From: Ephemerocybe angulata
Taxonomy: Eukaryota; Basidiomycota; Agaricomycetes; Agaricales; Psathyrellaceae
Direction: 5' to 3'
Assembly (NCBI GenBank): GCA_013368325.1
Contig: JAACJK010000006.1
Span: 605,543 to 669,542 of the forward strand
Length of the DNA: 64,000 nucleotides
Part shown: positions 20,733 to 32,540 of the stretch, in pieces
How the letters are laid out: every line of letters starts with the position of its first letter
Numbering within the stretch: position 1 is the stretch's first letter
Position numbers and translations under genes: made by a program
The notes under the pieces: generated by a model
Seen by the model: the letters and a program-made list of their open reading frames with translations, nothing else
Told to the model about the DNA's origin: nothing
Database searches by the model: none

Positions 20733-23073
20733 ATGACTGAAACGATCCTGAAGCATCCGGGCTCTGATGTTCCGCTCTTCCCTTTGGATGATGTCACGAA
20801 GATGTTCTTTGGGTTGCTGTCTCCATACATTGGAGCTGTACTCGTGCGTCGCCTCTGTCTCTATAAACTGCCCCAATACTAATAGGACGCGACGCGTACT
20901 AGATGGAAACCTTCCTGTATGGTAAGCCCCATCCACACCCATTTCACACCAGTCCCATTTACACCGCCCATAGGCATCTATTGCATCCTCTACGGTATCT
21001 GCGTCTTCGTTCTCCTGCGGAAGAACAAAGCGCTCCACTGGGTCCTCCTCATCTTCGCCACCCTCATGTTCTCCCTCGCAAGCGCCGACGTCGGGTACAC
21101 CTACTTCCTCGTCTTCGGGAAGCTGCTTTCCGGGCAGCTCACCTTCAGGAGCCTCTACCCGAAATACGTGATGTTCGTGACGAACGGTATCCTAGCAGAC
21201 TCCCTCCTCGTGCGTACTTTCATTAATCTCCCAACCCCACCCTTCCCATCCACAATCCCATGCAATCTCGGGCTCGGGGCGGGGAGGTGGGTGGGATTGT
21301 GAGAATGAGAGGGGTGTATATGGGCGCTGGCTGACGTTGTCTGTTTGTCTTCGACAGATGTATCGATGCTTTGTCGTTTGGGGACGTAAGAAACGGGTGA
21401 TCTTTGGGCCCTTCCTGCTCCTTATCGCCACCAGTGGTACGTCTCATCTACCTACCTCATCTCATGTAATCGTATCACCCCGCCGTTTCCATCATCATTA
21501 TCACAATGCACGAGGAGTAGGAGTTCAGTAACCCAGCGATACTGATTGTCTCCCGCCTCCTTCTAGTTTCGGGATACCTGTTCGAGGGCGCGGCTGCGAA
21601 CCTGTTCCGACACGCTTGGGTTTACCTCGCCATGACATTCGCGTTGAACATCATTCTCACCATACTCACCGGTGCGTCGCGATCTCATTCACGCGTATCC
21701 TAGTGTCGGGATGCTTACATGCGTTTGTTTGTTTGTTTAATCCAGCGGGGCGCATATGGTACCTCCGACATAAGACGCAGACGCTACTCGGAGAGGGGCT
21801 ATTACAACGGTACAACGCGACCTTGACGATCCTGTACGTACCCATCCCCGGTTCCTGAGTTAATGTGATAACCACTTACCCTGACAACCCCTTGTGCAGA
21901 GTCGAGTCCGGCGTGCTCTATTCCACTTACATGGTCCTCGACCTTGCGTTCCAGAATGATCCCGTCGCAAGCACCGTCCTCGACGCCGGGCTGATCCAGA
22001 TAGTCGTACGTACATCTCCACGCGGGCGTTTCACTCCCCAAGCCCTCCTCGCATTCGCGTCCTATTCTTCTCATACTCACGCCACCGCCTACTTCTTCCA
22101 GGGAATCATGCCCACTCTGATTATCGTGCAAGTCGGGCTGGGCCGTGCAATCCACGACCTCGAGTCGCAGTCGCAAATCGACCCTCTCGACCGCATATCC
22201 TCGAACAAAGCGGCCTCCGCCTCCGCGCGCTCCTTCGGCGACGGGCTGTACGACGGCGTCGGGCACCACCACCCGTACTTCAACAGCAGCCTTAGTAATA
22301 GCAGCAGTGCGAACGCGATGAAGAGGGACAGCAATGCGAGCAGCCTCCTCATGCACCAGCACGCGACGCGCGCGATCCGCAGTGCGGTGTCGGATGCGAC
22401 TACGACGTACAACTCGAATAGCGATCTTGTGCTCGACATCTCGCGGCCGCGGAAGCTCTCGAAGAAACGGAGTGTTCGGAGGCCCAGCAGTGGGGACTCC
22501 ATGGGAACGCAGGTGGAGCTGAGGGTGGATACCTCGAGCAGCAAGTTCACGCCTGCGCCGACGAGGCGGGCGAGGAAGAGCTCCGCGACCTCCGCTGCCT
22601 CGCGGCAGAGCGCCCTTCTCCCCGGCAAAAGCGAGGGGGGGTTCGGCTTTGGCTATGCGTATCCGAACGCGAGTCAGAGTCGGAGGACACTGTATGAGTC
22701 TGAGTACGGACTCGTCGTCAGCTCACCGCCCCCGCCGCCTCCGCCGCTGGGCTCGTCCCCGCTGGCGACTAGCGCGCCGCTCTCTGGCACATTCGACTCT
22801 GTGCGGAGCTCACCCCCGGGGATCGTCCCGCCCACACCGAGCTCGCAGCCGTCGAGTCCCTCGGAGATCTCGAGACCGCAGCCGGGGTATTTTGATCAGG
22901 AGGCTGCGACGTACTTGCAGTCGCATTCGGGGTGGCGAACGGGGCGGTTTAGTGGTCGGGGGCATGTGCAAGGAAGGTCGAGTTCGAGCTCGTTCCCTGT
23001 TAGCGTGAGCCTCATCCCCAGCCGCGCGAGCTCGATACAGGAAGGCGATGAGCTCTCGTACTACTCGCCCTAG
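20733..23073 (+). CDS. Seven-transmembrane integral membrane protein, basidiomycete type
   Basis: The start MTETILKHPGSDVPLFPLDD is followed by exons that each hold one or two hydrophobic helices: FFGLLSPYIGAVL, IYCILYGICVFVLL, ALHWVLLIFATLMFSLASAD, YVMFVTNGILADSLL, MYRCFVVWGRKK then VIFGPFLLLIATS, WVYLAMTFALNIILTILT, SGVLYSTYMVLDLAF and IMPTLIIVQVGLGRA. These sum to about seven membrane segments separated by eight or so short introns. The last exon adds a hydrophilic, Ser/Pro-rich cytoplasmic tail of about 320 residues with a run of prolines (SSPPPPPPPLGSSP). The order of helices and the YRCFVVWG-type motif are typical of a large uncharacterised Agaricomycete membrane family whose role is unknown. 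TAG at 23071-23073. Confidence 0.85.
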
Positions 23074-23827
23074 CGCAGGTCATCGTGCTTTTCTTGGGTT
23101 CCTTTTCGTTCCACATCTTGCTATTTTATTTTACGATTTTTTCTTTGCTTTGGAATTGCTCTCTTGCATTGACGCAGCACGCTCATTTGAATTTGGTTGA
23201 CCGCCTGTCGTACATACCCTGTACACACTACCACGATACCTACGACTTTCCTCATTCACACACACACACAGACTAGCCACCTACTTACCTACTACCCACT
23301 GTTGTATTTCTAGCATCCCATACACTCGGTTACCCCGGTATCCATCTTTACGACAATTCTACGATGTCCGCCTGCTACAGTATTCATTAGTCCTAGTCCC
23401 CTGTCTATTTAGTCGTCGTACCTTGTGATAGGATCTTCGACGTGTATCATAGAATATTTTATTCACCTTTTTGGAATGGGATCTCGCGGAGATGAGGGCC
23501 TATATGAAATCTCGGCGTGGGGTGTGCGGGGGGGGCGGCGTTTGGATCGGACGGGGGCAGCGGACGGAGTGGGAGGCACCGACTAAAACGCCTCGGGAAT
23601 CTATTGAAGAGTCATTCGTTTGAAGCGCCCGCATCTTTGTTCTGTCAGACTAAAATGTTTGTATTTTTACACTGAATAGGCGCTCAGGTGGGGCGGGTGG
23701 GTACGCGCCCGGGTACGTCGATGTCGAGCGGGGAATTTAATCTTAAAGTGATGGTACGAGTAAATTAGTCCGTGTGGTAGTGTAGTCCAATGGTGTCTAT
23801 GGTGATCGTCTAAAGTGCTGCTGTCCT
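23074..23827. other. Intergenic between convergent genes
   Basis: Contains 3' UTR sequence of both neighbours and a short (CA)n tract near 23258-23271. No gene seen. Confidence 0.5.
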
Positions 23828-25709
23828 CTAGAATCTAGTAATATCCCGGCCGAAGATCCCTGTAGAGATACTAGATCAGCAACCCGTTTGACTCCAAGTC
23901 AGGAGAGGTTCGACTCACAGTTCAGGAACCAATACGTAGGAACCAAAATCTTGTTCCTCCAACTCAGGGTCATCGTGAAGTATGCGCTCCTCCAAAGCAA
24001 CCACGCGACCCTTCCTGTCTCCTTCGACATGAAGCGATCATCCTTCTCGTTCCCACCGCTCCTATCATAGATCGCCTTCCAGTTCCCAATATACGCCAAG
24101 CTGCCCTGGTTGTGGAACTCGAAAGGCGCCTTGTGCTCCTCGTCGTTCGCGAGTTTGTTGAGCTTGCGGACGAGGTACTTGGCTTTCTGGGAGGCGACCT
24201 GCGCTGTGGCGGGGAGCGGCGCGGTGTCGATGCGGGCGGCGTCACCGATGGTCCAGACGTCCGGGTTGGGCTCGCCGTTGGACATGATGAGGTTGAGGTG
24301 GTCGTTTGTGATGATGCTCGAGGTCTTTGGGTCTTTCTTGGTGTCTGTGAGGGACTGGACGAGCGGGTTGGGTGCGAGGCCTGTGCTCCAGACAAGCATT
24401 CCGAAGGGAACTATTATCAAACAGGTTAAGCTTTGAACTCGGGGCCTAGCAAGGCAGACAGAGCGTGTGTACCTTCTCCTTGTTCCCTAACGTGCAGCTT
24501 TCCAGGCTCAACCTTGTCGACATGGTGGCTGGTGAGGATTTTGATACCTTCTCGAGACAGGGTCTTCTCGGTGTACCTATCCAAACCAATTAGAACGGAG
24601 CTGGTGATCAGTTGGCAACAGGCGCTCACTTTCGCAGATTCGCGTCGAACATCCCGAGGATATTCGGGGCGACATCGTACATGGTGATCTTCGCCAGACG
24701 CACAATAGACTTGTCATAATGGCGCGCGATATCAGTATGCAGCAGGTCGTGAAGCTCAGCAGCAAACTCGACACCGGTAGGGCCGCCACCGACGATACAG
24801 AAGTGGAGTAGGTTGCGACGCTCGAGGTCAGACAGGAACGGCTGGCTCGCCTGCTCAAAGCATTCTAGAATTCTTGACCGGATTCTCCTCGCGTCTTTCA
24901 CGTCTTTCAAGAAATGGGCGTGTTCCTTGACGCCGGGGACATTGAAGGCTGGAAAGTGATCGTGAGCTTCGATTTACATGTGGCGCGTCCAGTAAGATAT
25001 GACGTACTTTGAGAGTAAGCGCCAACAGCGATAACGAGCTTGTCATAGCTGATGCTGAAGGGTTTCTGCAGGTCGCACCGGGTGTATTCGCCTGAGTGTG
25101 TCGCTGAGGAATTCGTTGGGCGGGTCGCTGGCATCTAGCATATCCAGAGATTCAGTATATCTGATAATGTAGTGGTTGCTTTCGCGAGCGTCGAAACATA
25201 CACATGTCAAGACCTTGTTCTTGAAGTCTACTTCATCGCACCACGCTTGGTAGTAACGCTAGAGGAGACATCCCGGTCAGCCACATATGCAATGCAATGA
25301 ATGCTTCTCGCGCACGATATCTGGAGCATAGCGGCGAACAGGCTCAATCGCCGTCCTGAATTCCAACGTCCCGACGGCGGTACTCGCAAGCAATGGCGTG
25401 AAATTGAAGTATGTATTCGGAGAGATGACGGTTACATCTAGAGCCTGGCTAAACAGCTTGTTTAGATACCACAGAGTGAGTGAAACACGTACCCCATCGC
25501 CTTTTATCTATCCCCCGAAGCAAGCCATATCCACCCCATCCAGACCCAAGAATGACCAGCCGTTGCTTGTAATGACCAGGTCCGATGCTCAGGTTCCGTC
25601 TTTGCTGCTGTTGTCGTCGAGCCAGCTGCTTAAACTGTTTTGAATAGAGTACAGTCGCTACCGAGCGTTGAGGCTGAGCAGCACGGACGAGGGAGGAGGT
25701 GGCCTGCAT
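23828..25709 (-). CDS. Type II NADH:ubiquinone oxidoreductase, mitochondrial
   Basis: A single-polypeptide, non-proton-pumping NADH dehydrogenase (NDE/NDI type) that feeds electrons from NADH to ubiquinone at the inner mitochondrial membrane. The first exon gives an Arg/Gln-rich presequence (about 45 residues) and then the FAD-binding motif [11 protein letters not shown]. The NADH-binding motif [17 protein letters not shown] follows near 24740-24800, then [14 protein letters not shown], the TIGDAA block and the C-terminal quinone/membrane region ([19 protein letters not shown] and [19 protein letters not shown]). The final intron starts at GTGAGT after FLN and the last exon reads [10 protein letters not shown] with TAG at 23828-23830. 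About seven introns, no lesion. No EF-hand insertion is present; whether it faces the matrix or the intermembrane space cannot be read from sequence alone. Confidence 0.92.
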
Positions 25710-25919
25710 GATGTGAGACCAGGAGAAGAAGGAATGGAACCGAATCCGAAACGTGTGGATGACCGCTTATATATGTGGCGCTGGATTGCGCCTACATCCT
25801 TGCTTCCCCGGGGAAATAGTAGCTATTAGCAGGATATCGTACATGTTGGGATATATACATGGTACATGTATAAGTAACCCGCAATGCCAGTTGGCAGTCC
25901 CCTTGACTTGGTTGATTGC

Positions 25920-25960
25920 TCGCTCGCTGACGCACACCTACGGTGTGCTCGCGCTCGCGA
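25920..25960. repeat. 41-bp palindromic repeat, copy 1
   Basis: Two arms meet at CACACC-TAC-GGTGTG, flanked by CTCGC-rich arms that also largely pair, so the whole can form a long hairpin. 39 of 41 bases match 26058-26098. Confidence 0.65.
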
Positions 25961-26057
25961 GCAGGTAAGAAATGTACCTCTTGAGTATTCAAAGTCGCAG
26001 ATATGCGCGTAACTTCATTACTTTATTAGCCTATATAGTACTGTGTATTGCAAACAC

Positions 26058-26098
26058 TCGCTCGCTGGCGCACACCTCCGGTGTGCTCGCGCTCGCGA
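26058..26098. repeat. 41-bp palindromic repeat, copy 2
   Basis: The same hairpin with centre CACACC-TCC-GGTGTG. It lies 138 bp from copy 1, in the promoter-distal flank of the NADH dehydrogenase gene. Confidence 0.65.
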
Positions 26099-27566
26099 CT
26101 GGGCGGGATTTTTACTGTTCAAGTTGCTTTCAACTTAGAGGGATGCGGAATGTATGTGGGTGGGTGGAGTGAACGATTCCAGGTTGTTTCTCTTGGACCA
26201 TGGACGTTCATCGAGACCTGAGGAAACATTGAAGAGATACCCTTCACTGGGAAAGGTATCGAGGGGAGGAACTTGATTGGTCAGCAAAGGCTTGAAGAAC
26301 AAACACGACCATCGTCACATTTTTCGCCTAAAAAGGAAGACTTTGGCACATGGGAGCCTTGCTGGAAGCAAGGAATGAAGGGCCCTTGGAATGTAAGCTT
26401 CGCGGCGGGTACCCTAGATCCATACAGTGAAGATTTTGACCGCAATTCCGGGAGATGTCGGGCTCATAGATGTACATAACGTACTCCGTTGGCTCCGCAA
26501 GCCACTGCTCGGAGTGTTGGAGCTTCCTGGAACACCTTCCTTCCTTCTCGTACACCTATCATATCCAGTGGAGAAGCCGACTGGTCTGCCTGTTCCAAAG
26601 GTTCAGGGAACGCATGTTAGGGGCGAGAGGAGGCCAAGACGGAAAGGCGCGCGTCGCAACCCGCGTCGTATCAAGCCGGCGTCTCAGTGGATCCCTGTTT
26701 ATGCCGCCCATTTCGGGTTAGGGTAGGCCCTCTTCCAAGCGCCTCTTCCCCCACACGACCGTCGATAGCTTCAGAGATGATCTCTCGCGGCGATCCAGCG
26801 CTTGAAATTCTACAGGCTGACCTATTATTCGTTTCCGGGGTACCCTTGAACCACTTGACAACCTGGACTTGAAATGAAGCGGCGGGAGTGCATTCTCGCC
26901 GTTGTAATGACGATGAGCTTTGCGAACATGGCGTTTGTCTACTCTCACGAAGTGGGTACCAAGCGTCCTTGATTGGGCCTGCTTATCAGTCAACTCGGTT
27001 GGCCAATGGCAGAAGGTTCAATGACGAGCGGCCGATGGGCGCCAATCAATGTCCGAGAGGTCCTCGATCGCTCGGCTCGATCAGGGCCAATTTACTTCCG
27101 TCTATCGTCATTGGCCACATCTTCGACGAGGTGGTATAGCCTATAGGATAGTTTAGGATAGTATGTAGCTAGAGACCACTCCAACCAATGAGGAGAAGGT
27201 TGCTTCCGGGAACAGCGATTTTCCACTCGACTGCGGGCCCGGACTGAACACTGGTTTCTCATCCCGATCATCTGCGCACCGTAATGCACGGCCTGAATCA
27301 CTTATTGTCAGCGTCTGCTCACAGATGCTTAGTCTTCATGAAATATCATCAAGCCGATACAAACAGGAAGAATGAAGGCGCAGGGATAGCTTTCTCTTGC
27401 TCCACCCCGCGTTTTCGCGAGAGCATGTGTGCGATAGATGTCTATATTGTTAATAGATAGTGTAAGAAATAGAGCCTCATCCTCCCCGATTCGATAAATA
27501 AGTACATTAGTGTTCACGAAACCTCGACAGCTGCTCAAGAAGTCTCCCATAACGACATGCAGATAT

Positions 27567-29349
27567 TCAGTATTCCAGCACCACAGATGCGTCCTGTTTA
27601 AGTTTAAAGCGCTTATTTAGCACAATCATACATTTATAAAGGTGGGCAGACATACCGGGTCAGCTTCCGCTCTGTTCTCCCCATCGAGCTTTTTATATTC
27701 CGTCGTTAAACCTGCAAGCTTATCGGTGAGAGCAGCAACCGACTCGGATCCGCCGTTCTCCTTCTCCTTCGAAGGTCCAGAAGAATCCTTCGCATCCTTC
27801 TTCTGAGGCCGCTTCGTACGAAGGTGCTTTCTCCCTGGCTTTCGTTGGCCCTTGTCGGCCTCTTCCGCCTTCCCATCCTGACTGCTTTCCTTCACCTCTC
27901 CCTCTTCCTTCGCCTCTTCCACGTCGCCCTCATTTGCCACCTTCGGCGTCTTTGCTCTCGCAGCCTTACTCCTCGCCCTCTTTTCCAACAGGCTTAGTTG
28001 AGCTGCAAGACTTCGGCGCTCCTTCATCGTCCGTTCGCTCAGTTCAACGATGCTCTTGACCTTTGCGGTCGCTTCTTCGGACGTCCACCAGCCGTGCTTG
28101 GGGAGGAAGGACCGCGAGTGGGAGTATACACACTTCGCAGCGCCAAACTTGCAGGTATCGAGGAGGAAATAGGTGCAGACATTTCGGCCACTGTCATTCC
28201 AGCGTTAGTGGAAGCCGATAAGATAAGATTCGACGAAACGTACAGATCATCTCGGACACTCTTCTCATCTGGGGCATGCGAGAATGGGCACAAGCTCCCC
28301 TTTGCGCACCCTGCTCTGTTATAGAACCTGCACGGAACGCCGTTGCCTCTATGGTTGCAGTCGCTCGTGTTGCTCAGTGTGTCCATCTCGAGCGCCTCAT
28401 CGTCGTAATGCGGGTATGAGAAGTCGAGTTCCGGTATCGCGGCAGTCGCAGCTGCGGTCTCGGCATCTAGGGGCGCAGTTTCATGCGAGATGGTGTGGTT
28501 TCCGAGCTTCGTGCCCGCCTCGAGGGACTTGAGTACGACTTGGAGTGTGTCGGCAGCTTTGGTGTGGTTTGCGTCGTGCGTGGTTACGATCTCGAGATCT
28601 TTAATCGTACATTGATATGATCCAATGCGAGGTAAGGCGGTGTAGTGAGGGTTGGAAGGGAAAGTGATTAGTGTTAAGTGGGTCGGAGGGTGCAAGATGT
28701 GCGTACCGGACTTTGCAGCTCCGAGAAGGCGCTGTTCAAGACGAGCTACCCCTCTCAGATAACGAGCCTCAATGGATTTGGGGTTGAGGGTCAGAGCCCG
28801 AGTGGATGCGTGCGCTGCCTCTTCATACCTGGACGATCAGGGTCGTCAATCATTGTATTCGAGAGCTTAAAGCTTATAAGTGAGGCGCACCATCCTAGCC
28901 TCGAATATGTCATGGAAAGGCGATTGTAGTAGTCCACGTTGGAAGGCCAGATCTGCGTTGCCTCGAGGTAGGGTATATAAGCTTCCTCGAACTTATCTTT
29001 ATGGAAAAGTTCGTCTCCCTTCACATCGTAACTTCAGAATGGCTATGAATTTAAAGTATCTAGATTCACATACCATACGCTTGAACACCTCAGCTTTGGC
29101 ATGCTTTTCAGCCTTCTTCTGGGCGCGTTTCTGGACGCGGGCGAGGCGGAGCTCCTCCTTGGTGATCGTCTGCAGGAATGGAGGCTCGTACCCATCCTCG
29201 GAGTCGGACGAGATGTCATGGTTGTTTTCGAGAGTGGACTTGCTGTTCATAATGAACTGGGAGATGTTAAGGGATTCGGTCATGGTGGTTGGAAGATGAT
29301 TTGTAGGCGCGCGGTCCAGGGCTTCTCGAGTGTTGATCATATCACCCAT
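27567..29349 (-). CDS. TPR and tandem CCCH zinc-finger protein
   Basis: The N-terminus is acidic (DISSDSEDGYEPPFLQ) then basic. A three-unit TPR region follows (MKGDELFHKDKFEEAYIPYL, then ATQIWPSNVDYYNRLSMTYS, then WYEEAAHASTRALTLNPKSI, then EARYLRGVARLEQRLLGAAK). Two CCCH fingers come next, CRFYNRAGCAKGSLCPFSH (C-x7-C-x5-C-x3-H, near 28310) and CTYFLLDTCKFGAAKCVYSH (C-x7-C-x6-C-x3-H, near 28150). The C-terminus is a highly charged Lys/Glu-rich tail. A last intron starts at GTATGT and the final exon ends DASVVLEY with TGA at 27567-27569. CCCH fingers usually bind RNA and TPRs bind protein, so an RNA-regulatory adaptor is inferred. A second in-frame ATG at 29283 (MTESLNISQF) may be the true start. 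Confidence 0.82.
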
Positions 29350-29777
29350 GTTTTCCGGGCATCACGCTGACATAACTGTCCCCTAAGTATGCGCTTGATC
29401 TACTAGGAACTACTATACATGTGTAGGGCATGTCAATGAGCCTCTTTTAGTGGTTCGGAATGGTCAAGCTCTTCACACCTCTCCGGATGTGACTAGAATC
29501 ACTATGTAGATACCTTCCAAGGCAGATGGCGGAGGCATCCACGGCGACGGGTAGAAGTCATAAAATTATAACGATATATGTAGGCAGACTTAGAACGTCC
29601 AGCTCTCGGAAAGGGCGTATCACCGAATGCAAGTTGACATGGGTTGATTCTCCAGGCAAAGGCTTGCACAGTGTTACATGCTAGGTTGCGGATAAGTACA
29701 GGGAATAAAGTTCTTTCAACACTTTATGATTAGGATAACATTCAACTGTTTCACAATATCTCTTTATCAATCTTCAA
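29350..29777. other. Intergenic
   Basis: Promoter of the TPR-CCCH gene and 3' flank of the vWA gene. Nothing else seen. Confidence 0.5.
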
Positions 29778-31964
29778 TCATTCACCTTTCTCATTCTTGG
29801 GCCTAGCAGAATCCGCATCTGAAGGCTCCGTCGCGACGGGTGCGCTGCCCGCCCAGGCTCCCTTCGGCGTGAGCACACCCCCAGGCCCAACAGTCGCCTT
29901 CCTCATCAAGCTCTGCATCACAACCCTTTTGGTTTGCGAGTGCGCAACGGATTGAGATGTGACGGAGACTGATGGACCAGCTGCTTTGCCTGTATTTGAC
30001 TGAGGTGAAAGGGCACCAAATGCCATCACAGGGGCAGTAGAAGGCGAACTGAACCCTCCGAAGGCACCAGTAGCGGGCGAGCTGAACCCTCCGAATGCAC
30101 CAGTAGCAGGCGAGCTGAACCCTCCAAACCCACCAGTGGAATGCGGTGCTGCCCAGGAGCCAAGTCCCAAGCCCCCGGTCGGGTTGCTCCCAAGTAAACC
30201 TTCAGAGCTCGGAGGGGGCGGAGCGGAGCCAAAGACACCACCACCAAAACCGCCAGTGCTCGCCGCTCCCGTGCTGTTATTAATGAAAGCACTGCCGCCT
30301 CCGCTTGCAGCTGTGCCCCCTCCAAAAGGTCCTCCGCCCCCGACACTACCCGAATCCTTACTTGACGCGCTTGAGCCAAATAGACTTCCTCCACTTCCCC
30401 CGAAAAGGCCTCCGGTCGCCGTGGTACTCCCAAACAGGCCCCCGCCTCCGACATTACTCGTATTGGTACTCCCTGTGCTGCCAAACAGACTACCCCCGCC
30501 CCCTGTAAAGAATCCTCCTGTTCCACCGCTGCTTCCAAACAGACCCCCGGATAGGGGAGCACCAGGAATAGGGGTAACTGGAAGGCTGGCTCCAAACAGC
30601 CCATGTCCACCCATGCCGCTGGCAAACGCCGGGCGCTCAGTCAACTCAGGCCCAGGCCCGAAACCGAAGAGCCCGCCAGAGGGCAACTCTGCTTTGAAGG
30701 ATGCCTTCAACCGCTGGCCTCTAATCTGCAGGTGCATACTTTATCAGTATTGACGTTGCAGAGTTGACCACCTCAGTTCAAGTCTCCTGAAAACTGCAGG
30801 CGCCTCTCGCATACTGGACACTCACCAGATTAAGCTGGCCCCTCGTCTTGATGGTAACAGCGTCCATCCACACCTTCGTATTACGATCCGCTGCTTCGCT
30901 TGGCTCATACACATCTTCCACATTCAATGTGTTGATCTCCGTTTTCTTCTTGTCGATCTGCTCCTGTACCTTCTCAGTGACCTCCTCCACTCCCTTTCCC
31001 TGACCATACACGTCTTCGAGAATGATGTTTTCGTATTGGTTGATGAGGGCCTCCGTTTCCATTGTCTCGAGAGCAGATCCGACGATGTAGTCGCCTAACT
31101 GGGCCGCGTTGAGGAGGGGGACCATGCGACCGGAGGTAATTTGGCAGAGCGCGCGGTAGAAATCAATCGCATACTACAAAAGCCATGGTGTATGAGCAAA
31201 ATTGGAACGGATGGAATGTTAGACAGACAGCGTACCTGGAATTGGCTGCTAAGAGTCGGCTCGCAAGCGATGATATAGAGGGTGATACCGCGCTCGGCTA
31301 GTTGGCGAGCAATATCAAGTGGGTCGTTTTCTACATGACAGGTAAGGCTATGTTAGCATGCACGGAGCAGCAGGAGCATCTTGTGAACATACGATCGGGT
31401 GAGCCGTCGGGGAACGCATCCATATTCTCCCCAATGCCATGGGGTGGGGCGTCAGTGATGAGAACAACGATCTTCACTGCATCCTCCTCCCATTCCATAT
31501 TCAAGGCCTCAGCGAGGGCAGCCGTACTGGCCTCTGGTGGGTCGCCTCCACCTGTTGCCGATAATCCAGCTAGGTTCTTACGAATCTGTGCAACATCGGA
31601 CGTAAAACCGAAGTTTTTGGTGATGAAGGTTGTATCCTGCGGAGGGTGATCACGAAATGCAACGAGACCAAAGCGTAAGGCGCCTTTGGATAGAGAGGCG
31701 GAGGACGAGATCTTCGTGCAGATGTCACTGATGGCGGTGCGTGCGGCCTTTATGTATGGGCCTTGGCTACCAGTTGCATCTTGAAGAAACAGTATATCGC
31801 TAGACGTTTAGTGTAAGCTTAAGTCAGGCCAAGGAAGAAGAACAACGCTCGACGTACAGAGGTTTACTGGTATCGTTGCGCTTCGTAGGTTCCTCCGGTG
31901 GACCTGGTTGAGCGCCAGGGTCAGTAATTGGGGTATTGACAGATGGTGGGCTAGAAGAAGCCAT
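29778..31964 (-). CDS. von Willebrand A domain protein with GLFG-repeat tail
   Basis: After a short Pro-rich N-terminus (MASSSPPSVNTPITDPGAQP) the vWA domain begins with DILFLQDATGSQGPYI, whose DATGS is the MIDAS metal site in the form used by the alpha-kinase-linked vWA family. IVVLITDAPPHGIG gives the distal MIDAS Asp. A helical linker follows (residues around 250-360, Glu/Lys-rich). The last exon (29778 to about 30730) encodes roughly 315 residues of low complexity with at least seven LFG motifs (GGLFGFG, HGLFGAS, GGLFGSS, SLFGST, GGLFGST, GGLFGGS, SLFGSS) and three tandem GGFSSPATGAF-type units. That tail looks like the FG region of nucleoporins. Stop at 29778-29780. The function is unknown; vWA domains usually bind protein ligands through the metal site. 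Confidence 0.8.
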
Positions 31965-32540
31965 GGTGGGGTATTGGAAAGGCATTCATCTTAATGTAGA
32001 CTAGATTATATAGGGTGGTCTGCGGATCCGGGCGCAGAGGGATGAGTCGAAGGCTCAGAAGTCCAATCCCTTGAACCCAAACCGTGAGTCAGGCGGTGTA
32101 GTTGTCTTCCCACGCACGGACCATCATTTTGAGCGCTTAACCATAGCTTCCGAGCTCCCACCTCCAACCCTCCGATGGGGGGCACTCATGGATCGGGTTT
32201 GTTATCAGTTTGTGGCCAGGAGGCTGTAGGGTGTGCCAGCATTGCAGGTGCGGTTTAGTGACAATCCTGTTCCTGAACTTGTGATTGAATAGGTTGGGCC
32301 CCCGCCGAAGCCAAAGTAGAGTCTCACTCATACCCCCGCGTCCAAACATGGTCCATGCAGTGTGATATTGGCTCAGACAGTCGTCATCCCTTCCAGTGTG
32401 AAAACACGATTTTTTCGATTATGGACCAGTCAAGTATTATTTCGATTACATAGTTGGGAGCATAATTGGAGCATAACTGTACTCAAACATAGGAACAAAA
32501 ACAGTCCTTAGACATAGGGACGAAAAATGTTCAACACTAT
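31965..32540. other. Intergenic
   Basis: Promoter of the vWA gene and the 3' flank of PPOX-like gene A. No gene seen. Confidence 0.5.

Larger units (their letters stand above)
25710..27566. other. Gene-free interval with two hairpin repeats
   Basis: Nearly 1.9 kb without a supported gene. It contains the promoter of the NADH dehydrogenase at its left end, the two copies of a 41-bp palindromic repeat, and only short frames that lack family resemblance. Confidence 0.45.

Noticed and set aside
21802..22628. Minus-strand frames opposite the 7-TM protein tail
   Set aside because: Composition mirrors the Ser/Arg-rich tail; no start context, splice partner or family.
23900..23925. GGTTCGACTC as a tRNA B box
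   Set aside because: No matching A box or cloverleaf; it lies in an intron of the NADH dehydrogenase gene.
26710..26730. Telomere-like GGGTTAGGGTAGG
   Set aside because: A single occurrence of about two imperfect units; not a telomeric array.
30136..30753. Plus-strand Pro-rich frame opposite the GLFG tail
   Set aside because: A mirror image of Gly-rich codons (GGN read as NCC). The minus-strand frame continues a real multi-exon gene.
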